Below, in pieces: positions 48,623 to 59,024 of a DNA stretch of 64,000 nucleotides. The notes under the pieces were generated by a model that saw only the letters and a list, made by a program, of their open reading frames with translations, was not told where the DNA came from and did no database searches. The translations under genes were made by a program, and so were the position numbers. Location: positions 1 through 64,000 of the forward strand of contig JAVEDU010000098.1 in assembly GCA_030840805.1 (NCBI GenBank). Reading direction: 5' to 3'. This stretch comes from Actinomycetota bacterium (GTDB lineage Bacteria; Actinomycetota; Actinomycetes; Mycobacteriales; HKI-0501). The first letter of the stretch is position 1; the number at the start of each line of letters is the position of its first letter.

Positions 48623-50584
48623 GTGTCGGACGAGTACGTGGGTGAGCCGATGTGGGTGCCGGACCGGGAGACGGCGGCGGCCTCGCAGCTCGCCGCCTTC
48701 GCCGCGTGGGCGCCGGGGTACCGCGGCGACCCGCTCGACTACGCCGCCCTCTGGGAGTGGTCGACCGAGGACATCGTCGGGTTCTGGGCGGCCGTCTGGG
48801 AGTTCTTCGGCCTCCGCGGCGACGGCTCGACCGCGAGGGTGCTGACCGGGGACGCGATGCCGGGCGCGCGGTGGTTCCCGGACATGGCCGTGAACTACAC
48901 CGAGCACGTGTTCCGCGCGGACCGGGACGCCGGCGCGGTCGCGATCGTCGGTACGTCCGAGGAAGGCGCCGCGGTCGAGCTGACCTGGGGCGAGCTCCGG
49001 CGGCAGGTGGCCGCGGTGGCGGCCACCCTGACCGAGCTGGGGGTACGGCGGGGCGACCGGGTCGTCGGCTTCCTGCCGAACATCCCCGAGGCGGTGATCG
49101 CCTTCCTCGCCACCGCCGCGCTGGGCGCGGTGTGGTCCGCGGTCGGGCAGGACTACGCGGCGCCCGCGGTGCTGGACCGGTTCGCCCAGCTGGAGCCGGT
49201 GGTGCTCCTCGGCGCCGACGGGTACCGCTTCGGCGGGAAGGTCCACGACCGGCGCGCGGCCCTCGCGGAGGTGCGGGCGGGGCTGCCGACCGTGCGATCG
49301 GTGATCGCCGTGTCCCGGTTGGGACTGCCGGTCGCGGACGCGGTGCCGTGGTCCTCGGCGATCGCGGGGGAGGCCGAACTGGCGCCGGTCCGGGTGCCGT
49401 TCGACCACCCGCTGTGGGTGCTCTTCTCCTCCGGCACGACCGGGATGCCCAAGGGGATCGTGCACGGCCACGGCGGGGTCGTGCTCGAACACACCAAGAC
49501 GATGGCGCTGCAGCTCGACCTGCGGCCGGCCGACCGGTTCTTCTGGTTCACCAGCCCCAGCTGGATGATGTGGAACTACCTCGTCTCCGGCCTGCTCGCC
49601 GGTGCCGCGATCGTCGCGTACGACGGCAGCCCGACGCTGGACGGGTCGGACCGGCTGTGGGCGCTCGCCGAGCGCCACGGCGTCACGGTCCTCGGTGTCA
49701 GCCCCGCGTACCTGGCGGGGAGCGCCCGCGCCGGGCTGTCCCCGGGCACCGATCACGACCTGTCCCCCCTGCGGGTCCTCGGCGTCACCGGTTCGGTGCT
49801 GCCGGCGGCGAGCTTCGACTGGGTGTCCGACCACGTGGGCCCCGGCGTGCAGCTGGTGTCCACCACCGGCGGCACCGACGTGGTGACCGGCTTCGCGGGT
49901 GGGGCACCGACCGTGCCGGTGTACCGCGGCGAGATCTCGGCGCGGTGCCTCGGCGTGGCGCTGGAGGCGTGGGACGGCGACGGCAAGCCGATGGTCGACC
50001 GGGTCGGGGAGATGGTCATCACGCGGCCGCTGCCGTCGATGCCGGTCGGGTTCTGGAACGACCCGACCGGCGAGCGGTACCGCGACGCCTACTTCGACGT
50101 GTACCCCGGCATCTGGCGGCACGGCGACTGGGTGACCGTGACCGAGCGCGGCAGTCTCGTGGTGCACGGCCGGTCGGACTCGACGCTGAACCGGCACGGC
50201 ATCCGGATGGGCAGCGCGGACATCTACCAGGTCGTGGAGCGGCGCGACGACATCGTGGAGGCGCTGGTCATCGGGGCCGAGCGGCCGGACGGGTCCTACT
50301 GGATGCCGCTGTTCGTGGTGCTGCCCGACGGGCAGGTGCTGACCGAGGAGCTGGCGGCCTCGCTGCGGGAGGCGATCCGCGCGGAGGCCTCGCCCCGGCA
50401 TGTGCCGGACGAGATCCGCCAGGTGCCGGGACTGCCGCACACCCGTACCGGCAAGAAGCTGGAGGTGCCGATCAAGCGGCTGCTCCAGGGCGCGCCGCTG
50501 GAGCAGGTGGTGAACCTCGGGTCGGTGGACGAGCCGGCGCTGCTGGACTACTTCACCGCGCTGGCCGCCGAACGCCGCGGTTAG
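48623..50584 (+). CDS. Acetoacetyl-CoA synthetase
   Basis: A 653-residue ANL-superfamily ligase. The length and opening EPMWVPDRETAAASQLAAFA match acetoacetate-CoA ligases. AMP-binding motifs are LFSSGTTGMPKGIVHGHGG, FWFTSPSWMMWNYLVSGL, STTGGTDVVTGF and RHGDWVTVTERGSLVVHGRSD; the adenylation lysine is in HTRTGKKLEVPIK. It activates acetoacetate or a related 3-oxoacid with ATP and CoA. GTG start with GAAGGAG upstream. It ends in a four-base overlap with the convergent thioesterase gene (TTAG). Confidence 0.9.
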   Translation: MSDEYVGEPMWVPDRETAAASQLAAFAAWAPGYRGDPLDYAALWEWSTEDIVGFWAAVWEFFGLRGDGSTARVLTGDAMPGARWFPDMAVNYTEHVFRADRDAGAVAIVGTSEEGAAVELTWGELRRQVAAVAATLTELGVRRGDRVVGFLPNIPEAVIAFLATAALGAVWSAVGQDYAAPAVLDRFAQLEPVVLLGADGYRFGGKVHDRRAALAEVRAGLPTVRSVIAVSRLGLPVADAVPWSSAIAGEAELAPVRVPFDHPLWVLFSSGTTGMPKGIVHGHGGVVLEHTKTMALQLDLRPADRFFWFTSPSWMMWNYLVSGLLAGAAIVAYDGSPTLDGSDRLWALAERHGVTVLGVSPAYLAGSARAGLSPGTDHDLSPLRVLGVTGSVLPAASFDWVSDHVGPGVQLVSTTGGTDVVTGFAGGAPTVPVYRGEISARCLGVALEAWDGDGKPMVDRVGEMVITRPLPSMPVGFWNDPTGERYRDAYFDVYPGIWRHGDWVTVTERGSLVVHGRSDSTLNRHGIRMGSADIYQVVERRDDIVEALVIGAERPDGSYWMPLFVVLPDGQVLTEELAASLREAIRAEASPRHVPDEIRQVPGLPHTRTGKKLEVPIKRLLQGAPLEQVVNLGSVDEPALLDYFTALAAERRG

Positions 50585-51006
50585 CTCGCGGGCTTGCCCA
50601 GCCGGTCGGCGTCGGTGATGTTCTGCAGCCGGACCTGGCCCTTGGACACCAGCCGGTCCTGCTCGTCGGTGATCTCCACGGTCCACAGCTGCTGGAGCCG
50701 TCCCCGGTGTACCGGCGTCGCCGTCGCGGTGAGCACCCCGTCCCGGACGGCGCGCAGGAAGTCGGTCTGGTTGCTCACGCCGACGACCTGACCGCGCTCC
50801 GCGAGCCACAGGGCCCCGCCGACGCTGGCGGCGGTCTCCACCACGGAGCAGTAGACGCCGCCGTGCATGATCCCGTACGGCTGGTGCAGCTCGGGCCTGA
50901 CCTTCCAGCGGATGACCACGCGGTCGCCGTTGGCCTCGGTGAACTCCAGCCCGAGGAAGTCGGCGAAGCCGCCGAGCGAGCCGGGGTTGTCGTGAGCGTC
51001 CGACAT
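50581..51006 (-). CDS. PaaI-type hotdog thioesterase
   Basis: A 141-residue hotdog-fold acyl-CoA thioesterase. The motif HQPYGIMHGGVYCSVVETAAS contains the HGG turn and the Glu of the PaaI group; VSNQTDFLRAVRDGVL is the usual second conserved stretch. It would hydrolyse aromatic or short acyl-CoA, for example a dead-end benzoyl-type thioester from the neighbouring pathway. ATG at 51006 with GGAGG ten bases upstream. Confidence 0.9.
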   Translation of the reverse strand: MSDAHDNPGSLGGFADFLGLEFTEANGDRVVIRWKVRPELHQPYGIMHGGVYCSVVETAASVGGALWLAERGQVVGVSNQTDFLRAVRDGVLTATATPVHRGRLQQLWTVEITDEQDRLVSKGQVRLQNITDADRLGKPAS

Positions 51007-51122
51007 GGGGTGGGCCTCCACTGGTCCGAGACAGGTGCTACCCGTCATTGACACACACCCTGCGGCCGGAGGAAATTGCGGGGGCCGGTGAAGCGCGCCA
51101 CAGTCCCGCCCGAGGAGCCGGT

Positions 51123-51380
51123 GTGGACACCCTCGAACGGAATGCCGCGCGACGGTGCGCGGACGCCGTCGCGGCCCTGCAGGCCGTGTCGTACCTGCTC
51201 GCCGTGGGTGAGGCCAGCCCGCGGGCGGGCGATGTGGATCCCGCCCTGCGGCTGATGGCCGCGGTCGAGGCGGTACAGGTCGCCGAGCGGGCCGTCCACG
51301 AGCTGCGCGGCCTGATGGTCGAGCTGGCGATCGACAACGGAGCGCCGCCGAACGCCGTCGGTCGCGACCCGGACGGCTGA
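51123..51380 (+). CDS. Small helical protein of unknown function
   Basis: An 85-residue, Ala-rich helical protein (MDTLERNAARRCADAVAALQ, VEAVQVAERAVHELRGLMVE). The GTG start follows GAGGAG. It has strong G/C third-position bias, which supports coding. No family recognised. It precedes boxB by about 90 bases in the same direction. Confidence 0.6.
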   Translation: MDTLERNAARRCADAVAALQAVSYLLAVGEASPRAGDVDPALRLMAAVEAVQVAERAVHELRGLMVELAIDNGAPPNAVGRDPDG

Positions 51381-51466
51381 ACCCCTTGCCGGTCTCCTCG
51401 ACCTGCGACAGACTCATCGTGTTACGCGCCGCCGTTGTAGAACGTGAGCAGTCGAGGAGGACCACC

Positions 51467-52939
<1,473 letters not shown>

Positions 52940-52944
52940 GCCGC

Positions 52945-52959
52945 CGGACCCTCGGTCCG
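52945..52959. terminator. Short convergent hairpin between boxB and the PaaX-like gene
   Basis: CGGACC and GGTCCG flank a three-base loop, filling most of the 20-base gap between the convergent stops. Six perfect pairs; no T-run. Confidence 0.5.
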
Positions 52960-53859
52960 CTAGCGAGGGGTGAGCGACTCCCAGTGCTCCTGAGCGGCCT
53001 CGTGCCAGTCGTCGTGCAGCCGGTGGAACAGGTCCGCGGCCCGCCGGCCCGCCCACTCGTGGTCGAGCAGGGCCGGGGGCAGCGCCGGATCGAGGAACGG
53101 GAACCGGCGCCACTCCTGGATCAGCCGCACCTGCCAGGCGAAGGCGTCGGCCGGGTCTGCCGGGGTCACCGCCGAGAACCGCGCGATGAAGTCGCAGTAC
53201 CGCCCCTCCACGTCCGCGAGGGACCATGCCTCGCTGACCAGCCGGCGCTCGTCGGCGAAGGGGGCGGTCGACCCGACCCACGCGTACGCGTGCTCGGCGA
53301 CGCCCAGGTCGCTGATGACGGCCGCGACCTCGGCTTCCTTGCCCGCGTCGGGCACCACCCACAGGCCGGGTACGGGCGAACCGAGCCCCGCCCACGTCAG
53401 CCGCGTCCGCAGCCGGTGTCGGAGCTTGCGCTGGGTCTCCGGGATCGCGACCGTGAGCACGAGCCAGCGGCCGTCCCACGGCGTCGCCACGCGCATGAAC
53501 CCGTAGATGCGCCGGGTGCCCTCCGTCAGCAGGCCGGTACCGGCCATGGTCAGGGACCACTGCGCCCGGCGTCCGTGCCGCGACGGCTCCAGCAGCCCCT
53601 CCCCGGCCGTCCGGGCCAGGGCCTGCCGGGCGGACTTCTCCTCGACCCCGACCAGGCCGAGGGCCTCGACCAGGACGGCCGTCCACACCGGCGCGCGGCG
53701 CGGGTGGACGAACTCCCCGAGCACGGTGAGCAGCAGCGATCGCGCGCTGTCCGCGGCGACCTCGCGGCGCCGGGAACCGGCCGTGGCCGGTCCCTCCGGA
53801 GCGGCGGGCTCACCCACCCCCTCGACGGCATCTCGCGGCATGGGGACAGCCAAGCACAT
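52960..53859 (-). CDS. PaaX-family transcriptional regulator
   Basis: About 299 residues of a PaaX-like regulator, the family that senses aryl-CoA such as phenylacetyl-CoA. The N-terminal winged helix region has LLLTVLGEFVHPRRAPVWTA with VEEKSARQALARTAGEGLLE; the centre has WDGRWLVLTVAIPETQRKLR and LRTRLTWAGLGSPVPGLWV; the C-terminal domain has RFSAVTPADPADAFAWQVRL. It is divergent from boxC and convergent with boxB, so it probably represses this set and is induced by benzoyl-CoA. Start ATG is at 53859 or six codons later. Confidence 0.87.
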   Translation of the reverse strand: MCLAVPMPRDAVEGVGEPAAPEGPATAGSRRREVAADSARSLLLTVLGEFVHPRRAPVWTAVLVEALGLVGVEEKSARQALARTAGEGLLEPSRHGRRAQWSLTMAGTGLLTEGTRRIYGFMRVATPWDGRWLVLTVAIPETQRKLRHRLRTRLTWAGLGSPVPGLWVVPDAGKEAEVAAVISDLGVAEHAYAWVGSTAPFADERRLVSEAWSLADVEGRYCDFIARFSAVTPADPADAFAWQVRLIQEWRRFPFLDPALPPALLDHEWAGRRAADLFHRLHDDWHEAAQEHWESLTPR

Positions 53860-53881
53860 GTCCCCGATCTACTACAAAGTA

Positions 53882-53909
53882 TTGACGGATCTTTCCTTCT
53901 GCGTAGTGT
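53882..53909 (+). promoter_or_regulatory. Promoter of the boxC operon
   Basis: TTGACG (53882-53887) and TAGTGT (53904-53909, TAnnnT) are separated by 16 bases. An inverted ACTAC (53871-53875) / GTAGT (53903-53907) pair spans this promoter and could be the PaaX-like operator. The local sequence is A/T-richer than the surroundings. Confidence 0.6.
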
Positions 53910-53947
53910 TTCCGATCAGGCCCCCGACCGGATCGCGAGAGGTCGAC

Positions 53948-55618
53948 ATGTCCGTTGTCACCACCCCCAGCACCAGCGACCCCGCCGTGGACTTCGACAC
54001 CGCGCCGGACCGGTACCGCCACTGGCGTCTCGCCGTCGACGGTCCCGTCGCGACCCTGACCCTCACCGTCGACCCGGCCGGCGGCATCGTGCCCGGGTAC
54101 GAGCTGAAGATGAACTCCTACGACCTCGGCGTCGACATCGAGCTGTACGACGCGGTGCAGCGGCTCCGGTTCGAGCATCCCGGGGTGAAGGCCGTGGTGA
54201 TCACCGGTGGCCTGGAGCGGATGTTCTGTGCCGGGGCGAACATCCGGATGCTGGCCCAGTCCTCGCACGCGTGGAAGGTGAACTTCTGCAAGTTCACCAA
54301 CGAGACCCGTAACGGCATCGAGGACGCCAGCGAGCACAGTGGACAGGTCTACCTCGCCGCGCTGAACGGCGCGGCGGCCGGCGGCGGGTACGAGCTCGCG
54401 CTCGCCTGCGAGACCATCGTCCTCGTGGACGACGGCTCCTCCGCCGTGTCGCTCCCGGAGGTACCGCTGCTCGGCGTCCTGCCCGGCACGGGTGGCCTCA
54501 CCCGCGTGGTCGACAAGCGGCTGGTCCGCCGGGACCGCGCCGACGTGTTCGCGACCAAGACCGAGGGCATCCGCGGCGAGACCGCCGTCCGGTGGGGGCT
54601 GGTGGACGAGGCCGTGCCCCGGGGCCGCTTCGACGAGCGCATCGCCGCGCTGGCCGCGGACGCCGTCGCGCGGTCGTCCCGGCCGGACGGGGTGGCCGGC
54701 GTGCGGCTCACCCCGCTGCGCCGCGAGGTGACCGCCGACGCGATCACCTACCCGCACGTCCGCGCGACGATCGACCGGACCGCGCGCCGCGTCGACATCA
54801 CCGTGGCCGGTCCCGCCGAGGGGCCGCCGGACGACCCCGGGGCGCAGGGCGTGGACTACTGGCCCCTCGCCGTCACCCGTGCCCTGGACGACCTCATCCT
54901 CCGGCTCCGCACCAACGAGCCGGAGCTCGGCACCTGGGTGTTCCGCACCCGCGGCGACCTCGACACCGTGCTCGCCCACGACGCGGCCCTCGGCGGCGAC
55001 GGGTGGTTCGCGGGCGAGGTCCGGCACTACTGGAAGCGCACGCTGAAGCGGCTCGACGTCACCAGCCGCAGTCTCGTCGCGGTGGTGGACCCGGGGAGCT
55101 GCTTCGGTGGGCTGCTCGCGGAGCTGCTCTGGGCGGCCGACCGGCAGTACATGCTCGACGGGGTCTACGAGGACGTGGACGCGGACGCCGAACCGGCCGA
55201 CGTGGTGGTGACCGAGGCCAACCTCGGCACGTACCGGATGGGCAACGGTCTGTCCCGGCTGGAGTCGCGGTTCTGGGGGCACCCGGAGCTGCTGGCGGCG
55301 GTACCCGTCGGGGAACGTCTCGACGCGCGCGCCGCCGAGGAACTGGGCCTCGTCACGATGGCGCTGGATGACATCGACTTCGACGACGAGCTGCGGATCG
55401 CGCTGGAGGAACGGGCGTCGCTGTCCCCGGACGCGCTCACCGGGATGGAGGCCAGCAACCGGTTCGTCGGGCCGGAGACGGTGGAGACCAAGGTCTTCGG
55501 CCGGCTCACCGCCTGGCAGAACTGGATCTTCGTCCGGCCGAACGCCTCTGGTCCGGACGGCGCGCTGCGGCGCTTCGGCACCGGGCAGCGCGCGGACTTC
55601 GACCCGAAGCGGGTGTGA
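53948..55618 (+). CDS. boxC: Benzoyl-CoA-dihydrodiol lyase / epoxide hydrolase BoxC
   Basis: A 556-residue crotonase-fold enzyme with two enoyl-hydratase-like halves, as in BoxC. The first half has VITGGLERMFCAGANIRMLA (oxyanion-hole segment) and NGAAAGGGYELALACETI; the second has SLVAVVDPGSCFGGLLAELL. The very conserved opening YRHWRLAVDGPVATLTLTVD and WKVNFCKFTNETRNGIEDAS match the family. It opens the 2,3-epoxybenzoyl-CoA ring to a semialdehyde plus formate. ATG with GAGAGG upstream; the ligase gene follows after one base. Confidence 0.93.
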   Translation: MSVVTTPSTSDPAVDFDTAPDRYRHWRLAVDGPVATLTLTVDPAGGIVPGYELKMNSYDLGVDIELYDAVQRLRFEHPGVKAVVITGGLERMFCAGANIRMLAQSSHAWKVNFCKFTNETRNGIEDASEHSGQVYLAALNGAAAGGGYELALACETIVLVDDGSSAVSLPEVPLLGVLPGTGGLTRVVDKRLVRRDRADVFATKTEGIRGETAVRWGLVDEAVPRGRFDERIAALAADAVARSSRPDGVAGVRLTPLRREVTADAITYPHVRATIDRTARRVDITVAGPAEGPPDDPGAQGVDYWPLAVTRALDDLILRLRTNEPELGTWVFRTRGDLDTVLAHDAALGGDGWFAGEVRHYWKRTLKRLDVTSRSLVAVVDPGSCFGGLLAELLWAADRQYMLDGVYEDVDADAEPADVVVTEANLGTYRMGNGLSRLESRFWGHPELLAAVPVGERLDARAAEELGLVTMALDDIDFDDELRIALEERASLSPDALTGMEASNRFVGPETVETKVFGRLTAWQNWIFVRPNASGPDGALRRFGTGQRADFDPKRV

Positions 55619-55619
55619 G

Positions 55620-57245
55620 ATGGGGTTCAACGCCAGCGCCTATCTGGTCGATGCCCGGCTCGCCGAGGGTGCCGGTGACCGCGTCGCGATCCGCCACGGC
55701 GACGAGATCCTGACCTATGCCCAGCTGTGCCGGCTCGGCGCCGAGGTCGCGGCCGCCCTGCGCGCGCTCGACGTCCGCCGGGAGGAGCGCGTCCTGTTCG
55801 TCATGTCCGACGGTGTGGAGCTGCTCGGCGGCATCCTCGGTGCGTTCCGGGCGGGGGCGGTCGCGGTACCGGTGTCCACGATGTACAACGGCGACGAGCT
55901 GGGCGAGATCCTGGCCGACTCGGGTGCGCGGACGTTGGTCGTGACGGCGGAGTTCGCCGCGGCGGTGGCCGGGGCCGTCCCGGCGGCGCCCGAGCTCGCG
56001 CAGGTGGTCGTGGTCGGCGCGGCCGACGTACCGGTGCCGCCGGGCGTGCGACGGTACGGCTGGGACGAGTTCCTGGCGGGAGGCGCGGGGGCGTCCGGCG
56101 AGATCGCCCCGACCACGGAGGACAGTCCGGCGCTGTGGCTGTACACGTCCGGCACGACCGGGACGCCGAAGGCCGCGATGCACCGCCATGCGAACATCCG
56201 GCACGTCGTGGAGACGTACGGCAGACAGGTCCTCGAGATCACGCCGGACGACGTGTGCTTCTCGGTGGCGAAGATGTTCTTCGCGTACGGGATCGGCAAC
56301 TCGGTGTTCTTCCCGCTCGCGGTCGGCGCGAGCGCGGTGCTGGAACCGCGCCGGCCGTCGCCCGCGGTGGTGGCCGAGGTGATGGCCCGGCACTCGCCGA
56401 CGCTGTTCTTCTCCGGCCCGACGTTCTTCGCGGCGCTCCTCGCCGCGGATCTGCCCGCCGACACGTTCGCGCCGGTGCGCAGTTGCGTGTCCGCCGGGGA
56501 GGCGCTGCCGCCCGCGCTGTACCGCCGGTTCGTGGGCCGGTTCGAGGTCGACATCCTCGACGGCATCGGCTCCACGGAATGCCTGCACATCTTCATCTCG
56601 AACCGGACCGGCGACGTCCGGCCGGGCACGTCCGGGCTGCCGGTGCCGGGCTACGACGTCGAGCTGCGCAACGAGAGCGGCGTGATCGCCGAGGACGAGG
56701 TGCCCGGCGCGCTGTACGTGCGCGGCGCCTCGATCGCCCTCGGGTACTGGTGCCGCACGGAGGCGACCCGCTCCGTGTTCCAGGGCGAGTGGCTGCGTAC
56801 CGGTGACACGTACGTGCGCACCAAGGAGGGCTACTACGCCTGCCTCGGCCGGGACAACGACCTGCTCAAGGCCGGCGGCATCTGGGTGTCGCCGAGCGAG
56901 GTGGAGGACCGCCTGCTCCAGCACCCCACCGTCGCGGAGGTGGTGGTGGTCGGGGTGCCCGACGCGGACGGCCTGGACAAGCCGGTGGCCTGTGTCGTGC
57001 CGGCCGCGGGGCAGACGGTGGACGCCGAGGAGCTGATCGCGTTCTGCCGGGACGGGATGGCGTCGTTCAAGCGGCCCCGCGCGGTCCTCGTGGTGGACGC
57101 CCTGCCGAAGACCGCCACCGGGAAGATGCAGCGCTACCGCGTCCGGGAGCTCGTGACCGAGCGGCATCCCGACCTCGGCGTGGCGCCCCCCGGGGTGGAC
57201 GCGGGCGGCTCCGGGGTCCCGGCCGGGGCGGGGCTGGTCTCGTGA
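55620..57245 (+). CDS. Benzoate-CoA ligase
   Basis: A 541-residue benzoate/aryl-CoA ligase. AMP motifs are LWLYTSGTTGTPKAAMHRH near residue 174, FFAYGIGNSVFFPLAVG, DGIGSTECLHIFISN and WLRTGDTYVRTKEGYYACLG; the adenylation lysine lies in KTATGKMQRYRVRE. The length and FNASAYLVDARLAEGAGDRV opening fit the benzoate-CoA ligase group. It makes benzoyl-CoA for BoxB. One base separates it from boxC, so they form one transcript. Confidence 0.92.
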   Translation: MGFNASAYLVDARLAEGAGDRVAIRHGDEILTYAQLCRLGAEVAAALRALDVRREERVLFVMSDGVELLGGILGAFRAGAVAVPVSTMYNGDELGEILADSGARTLVVTAEFAAAVAGAVPAAPELAQVVVVGAADVPVPPGVRRYGWDEFLAGGAGASGEIAPTTEDSPALWLYTSGTTGTPKAAMHRHANIRHVVETYGRQVLEITPDDVCFSVAKMFFAYGIGNSVFFPLAVGASAVLEPRRPSPAVVAEVMARHSPTLFFSGPTFFAALLAADLPADTFAPVRSCVSAGEALPPALYRRFVGRFEVDILDGIGSTECLHIFISNRTGDVRPGTSGLPVPGYDVELRNESGVIAEDEVPGALYVRGASIALGYWCRTEATRSVFQGEWLRTGDTYVRTKEGYYACLGRDNDLLKAGGIWVSPSEVEDRLLQHPTVAEVVVVGVPDADGLDKPVACVVPAAGQTVDAEELIAFCRDGMASFKRPRAVLVVDALPKTATGKMQRYRVRELVTERHPDLGVAPPGVDAGGSGVPAGAGLVS

Positions 57246-57290
57246 GCAACACTGGGCTGGTCAGCGCACCCGACGGCTGAAGGGGTCCCC

Positions 57291-58148
57291 GTGCTCGACG
57301 GCCATTTCTTCGTGGACGCGCACGTCCACGTGCCGCGGCTGGACTCGCTGCGACCGGCGTGGGTGACCTGGGCGCAGCAGTTCGGCCCGAGCGGCATCCT
57401 CGGCGACGTGTGGGACGCCGACGGCGTGCCGCGACCGGACCGGCTGGACGAGCTGTTCGCCGCGGAGGGCGTCGACGTGGCGCTGCTGTTCTGTGAGTAC
57501 AGCCCCAAGGCGACCGGCATGCAGCTGTTCGACGACCTGCTGCCGCTGGTGGAGCAGAACCCCCGGCGCTTCCGTCCGGTCGCCAACGTGAACCCGCACC
57601 TGCACTACCCGATCCGTACCGAGCTGCGGAGGCAGCTGGACCTCGGCGCGGCGGCGCTGAAGCTCCATCCGGTACACGGCGGCTTCACGATGGCCGATGC
57701 CGCGCTCTACCCGGCGTACGCGCTGCTGGAGGAGGAGGGCATCCCGGTGGTCGTCCACTGTGGAACCTCCACGTTCCCGGGCTCCACCAACTCCTACGCG
57801 AACCCGGAACTGCTGACCCCGGTCCTGCGGGACTTCCCCGGGCTGAACGTCGTGCTGGCCCACGGCGGGCGGGGCTGGTGGTACGACGCCGCCGCGTTCC
57901 TGGCACTCACCCACGAGACGGTGTGGATCGAGCTGTCCGGGCTGCCGCCGAAGCGGCTGCCGGAGTACTACGCCAAGTTCGACCTCGGCCGGCTCGCCCG
58001 GCGCTGGATCTACGCGACGGACTGGCCGGGGGTGCCCGGCGTCGCGGCGAACGCCCGCGCGGTCGCCAGCCTGGGACTGCCGGCGGACGTGGTGCCGCTG
58101 GTGTGGGGCGGCAACGCCCGGCGCGTCTACCGCGGGCTGGAGGCCTGA
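57291..58148 (+). CDS. ACMSD-like amidohydrolase-2 family protein
   Basis: A 285-residue TIM-barrel metal-dependent hydrolase/decarboxylase (amidohydrolase-2). The metal motif is FVDAHVHVPR (H-x-H); a later His is in VVVHCGTSTFPG; VLAHGGRGWW and YATDWPGVPG supply the remaining His and Asp. Such proteins decarboxylate or hydrolyse ring-cleavage products. It is 45 bases after the ligase and probably in the same operon, so a role downstream of BoxC or on a side product is likely. GTG start. Confidence 0.87.
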   Translation: MLDGHFFVDAHVHVPRLDSLRPAWVTWAQQFGPSGILGDVWDADGVPRPDRLDELFAAEGVDVALLFCEYSPKATGMQLFDDLLPLVEQNPRRFRPVANVNPHLHYPIRTELRRQLDLGAAALKLHPVHGGFTMADAALYPAYALLEEEGIPVVVHCGTSTFPGSTNSYANPELLTPVLRDFPGLNVVLAHGGRGWWYDAAAFLALTHETVWIELSGLPPKRLPEYYAKFDLGRLARRWIYATDWPGVPGVAANARAVASLGLPADVVPLVWGGNARRVYRGLEA

Positions 58149-58669
58149 TGCCGATCTACGCCCTCGACGACCTCGTGCCGGAGATCAGCCCGACCGCGTA
58201 CGTCCATCCGGACGCGGTCCTGATCGGCGCCGTGGTGCTCGGCGACGAGGCCTCGGTGTGGCCGGGCGCGGTGCTGCGGGCCGACTACGGGCGGATCGTC
58301 GTCGGTGCCCGGACCTCCGTCCAGGACGGCTCGGTGCTGCACACGACCGAGCGGTGGCACACGACGATCGGCGCCGACTGCGTGGTCGGACACAACGCCC
58401 ACCTGGAGGGCTGCGTGATCGAGGACGCCTGTCTGGTCGGGTCCGGCTCGGTGGTGCTCAACCGGGCGCGGGTGGGCACCGGCAGCGTGGTGGGGGCGTC
58501 CGCGCTCGTACCGCAGGGCTTCGAGGTACCGCCGGGCTCGATGGCACTCGGCGTACCGGTGACGACCCGGCCGCTCGACGCCGCGGCGCACCGGGAGCGC
58601 ATCGAGTACGGCGTGGGGATGTACCGCAAGAACGCGTCGCGGTACCGGGACGGTCTCCGCCAGCTCTGA
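58148..58669 (+). CDS. Gamma-class carbonic anhydrase-like protein (PaaY type)
   Basis: A 173-residue left-handed beta-helix protein with hexapeptide repeats (SPTAYVHPDAVLIGAVVLGD, GRIVVGARTSVQDGSVLHTT). Zinc histidines are in VLHTTERWH and GHNAHLEG. Members include gamma carbonic anhydrases and PaaY, a thioesterase of phenylacetate catabolism. Given its benzoyl-CoA neighbours, a PaaY-like protective thioesterase is plausible. Its start overlaps the amidohydrolase stop by one base (TGATG). Confidence 0.87.
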   Translation: MPIYALDDLVPEISPTAYVHPDAVLIGAVVLGDEASVWPGAVLRADYGRIVVGARTSVQDGSVLHTTERWHTTIGADCVVGHNAHLEGCVIEDACLVGSGSVVLNRARVGTGSVVGASALVPQGFEVPPGSMALGVPVTTRPLDAAAHRERIEYGVGMYRKNASRYRDGLRQL

Positions 58670-58676
58670 CCCCGGA

Positions 58677-58735
58677 TTGATCATGGGGTTTTCCACACGA
58701 CACGCCGGCGTGTCCGCCGAAAGCCCCATGATCAA
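58677..58735. repeat. Long palindrome, family A copy 2
   Basis: A 59-base inverted repeat with outer arms TTGATCATGGGG and complement, inner GACACGCC/GGCGTGTC. Same ends and centre as copy 1 at 17914-17978. It immediately follows the carbonic-anhydrase-like gene and probably terminates it. Confidence 0.85.
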
Positions 58736-58749
58736 CTCTGCGCTGGAGG

Positions 58750-58914
58750 TCAGTCCGGCGGGAGGGGCACCGGGTCGAACGGGGTCGGCACCGGGTCCGC
58801 GTCGGGTTCGGCCGGCCCGGGCGTGGCGGGACTGATCGGGCTCGGCGGCACCGGATCGGGACGCGCGGGGTCCGGGTGGGGCCGGGCCGGGGAGTGCGCC
58901 GTCGGTGCTGTCAT
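58750..58914 (-). CDS. Possible small proline-rich protein
   Basis: An open frame of 54 codons (MTAPTAHSPARPHPDPARPD, ending DPVPTPFDPVPLPPD). About 90% of its third bases are G or C, and the product is a Pro/Asp/Ala-rich acidic peptide. GGAGG lies only one base before the ATG, which is too close for an ideal ribosome site. No homologous family is known to me. It lies divergent from the cupin gene and stops next to palindrome A copy 2. Could be chance in a G/C-rich gap. Confidence 0.4.
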   Translation of the reverse strand: MTAPTAHSPARPHPDPARPDPVPPSPISPATPGPAEPDADPVPTPFDPVPLPPD

Positions 58915-59024
58915 GCCTCCGCTGTACTCGCGTCGGATGCCGACGGCAACCCCGGGACGGCCGAAGTCGCCCCCGCCGTGGCGCCCACCAGGCAGGATGG
59001 AGGTCCGACGGAGGGAGCGTGGTC

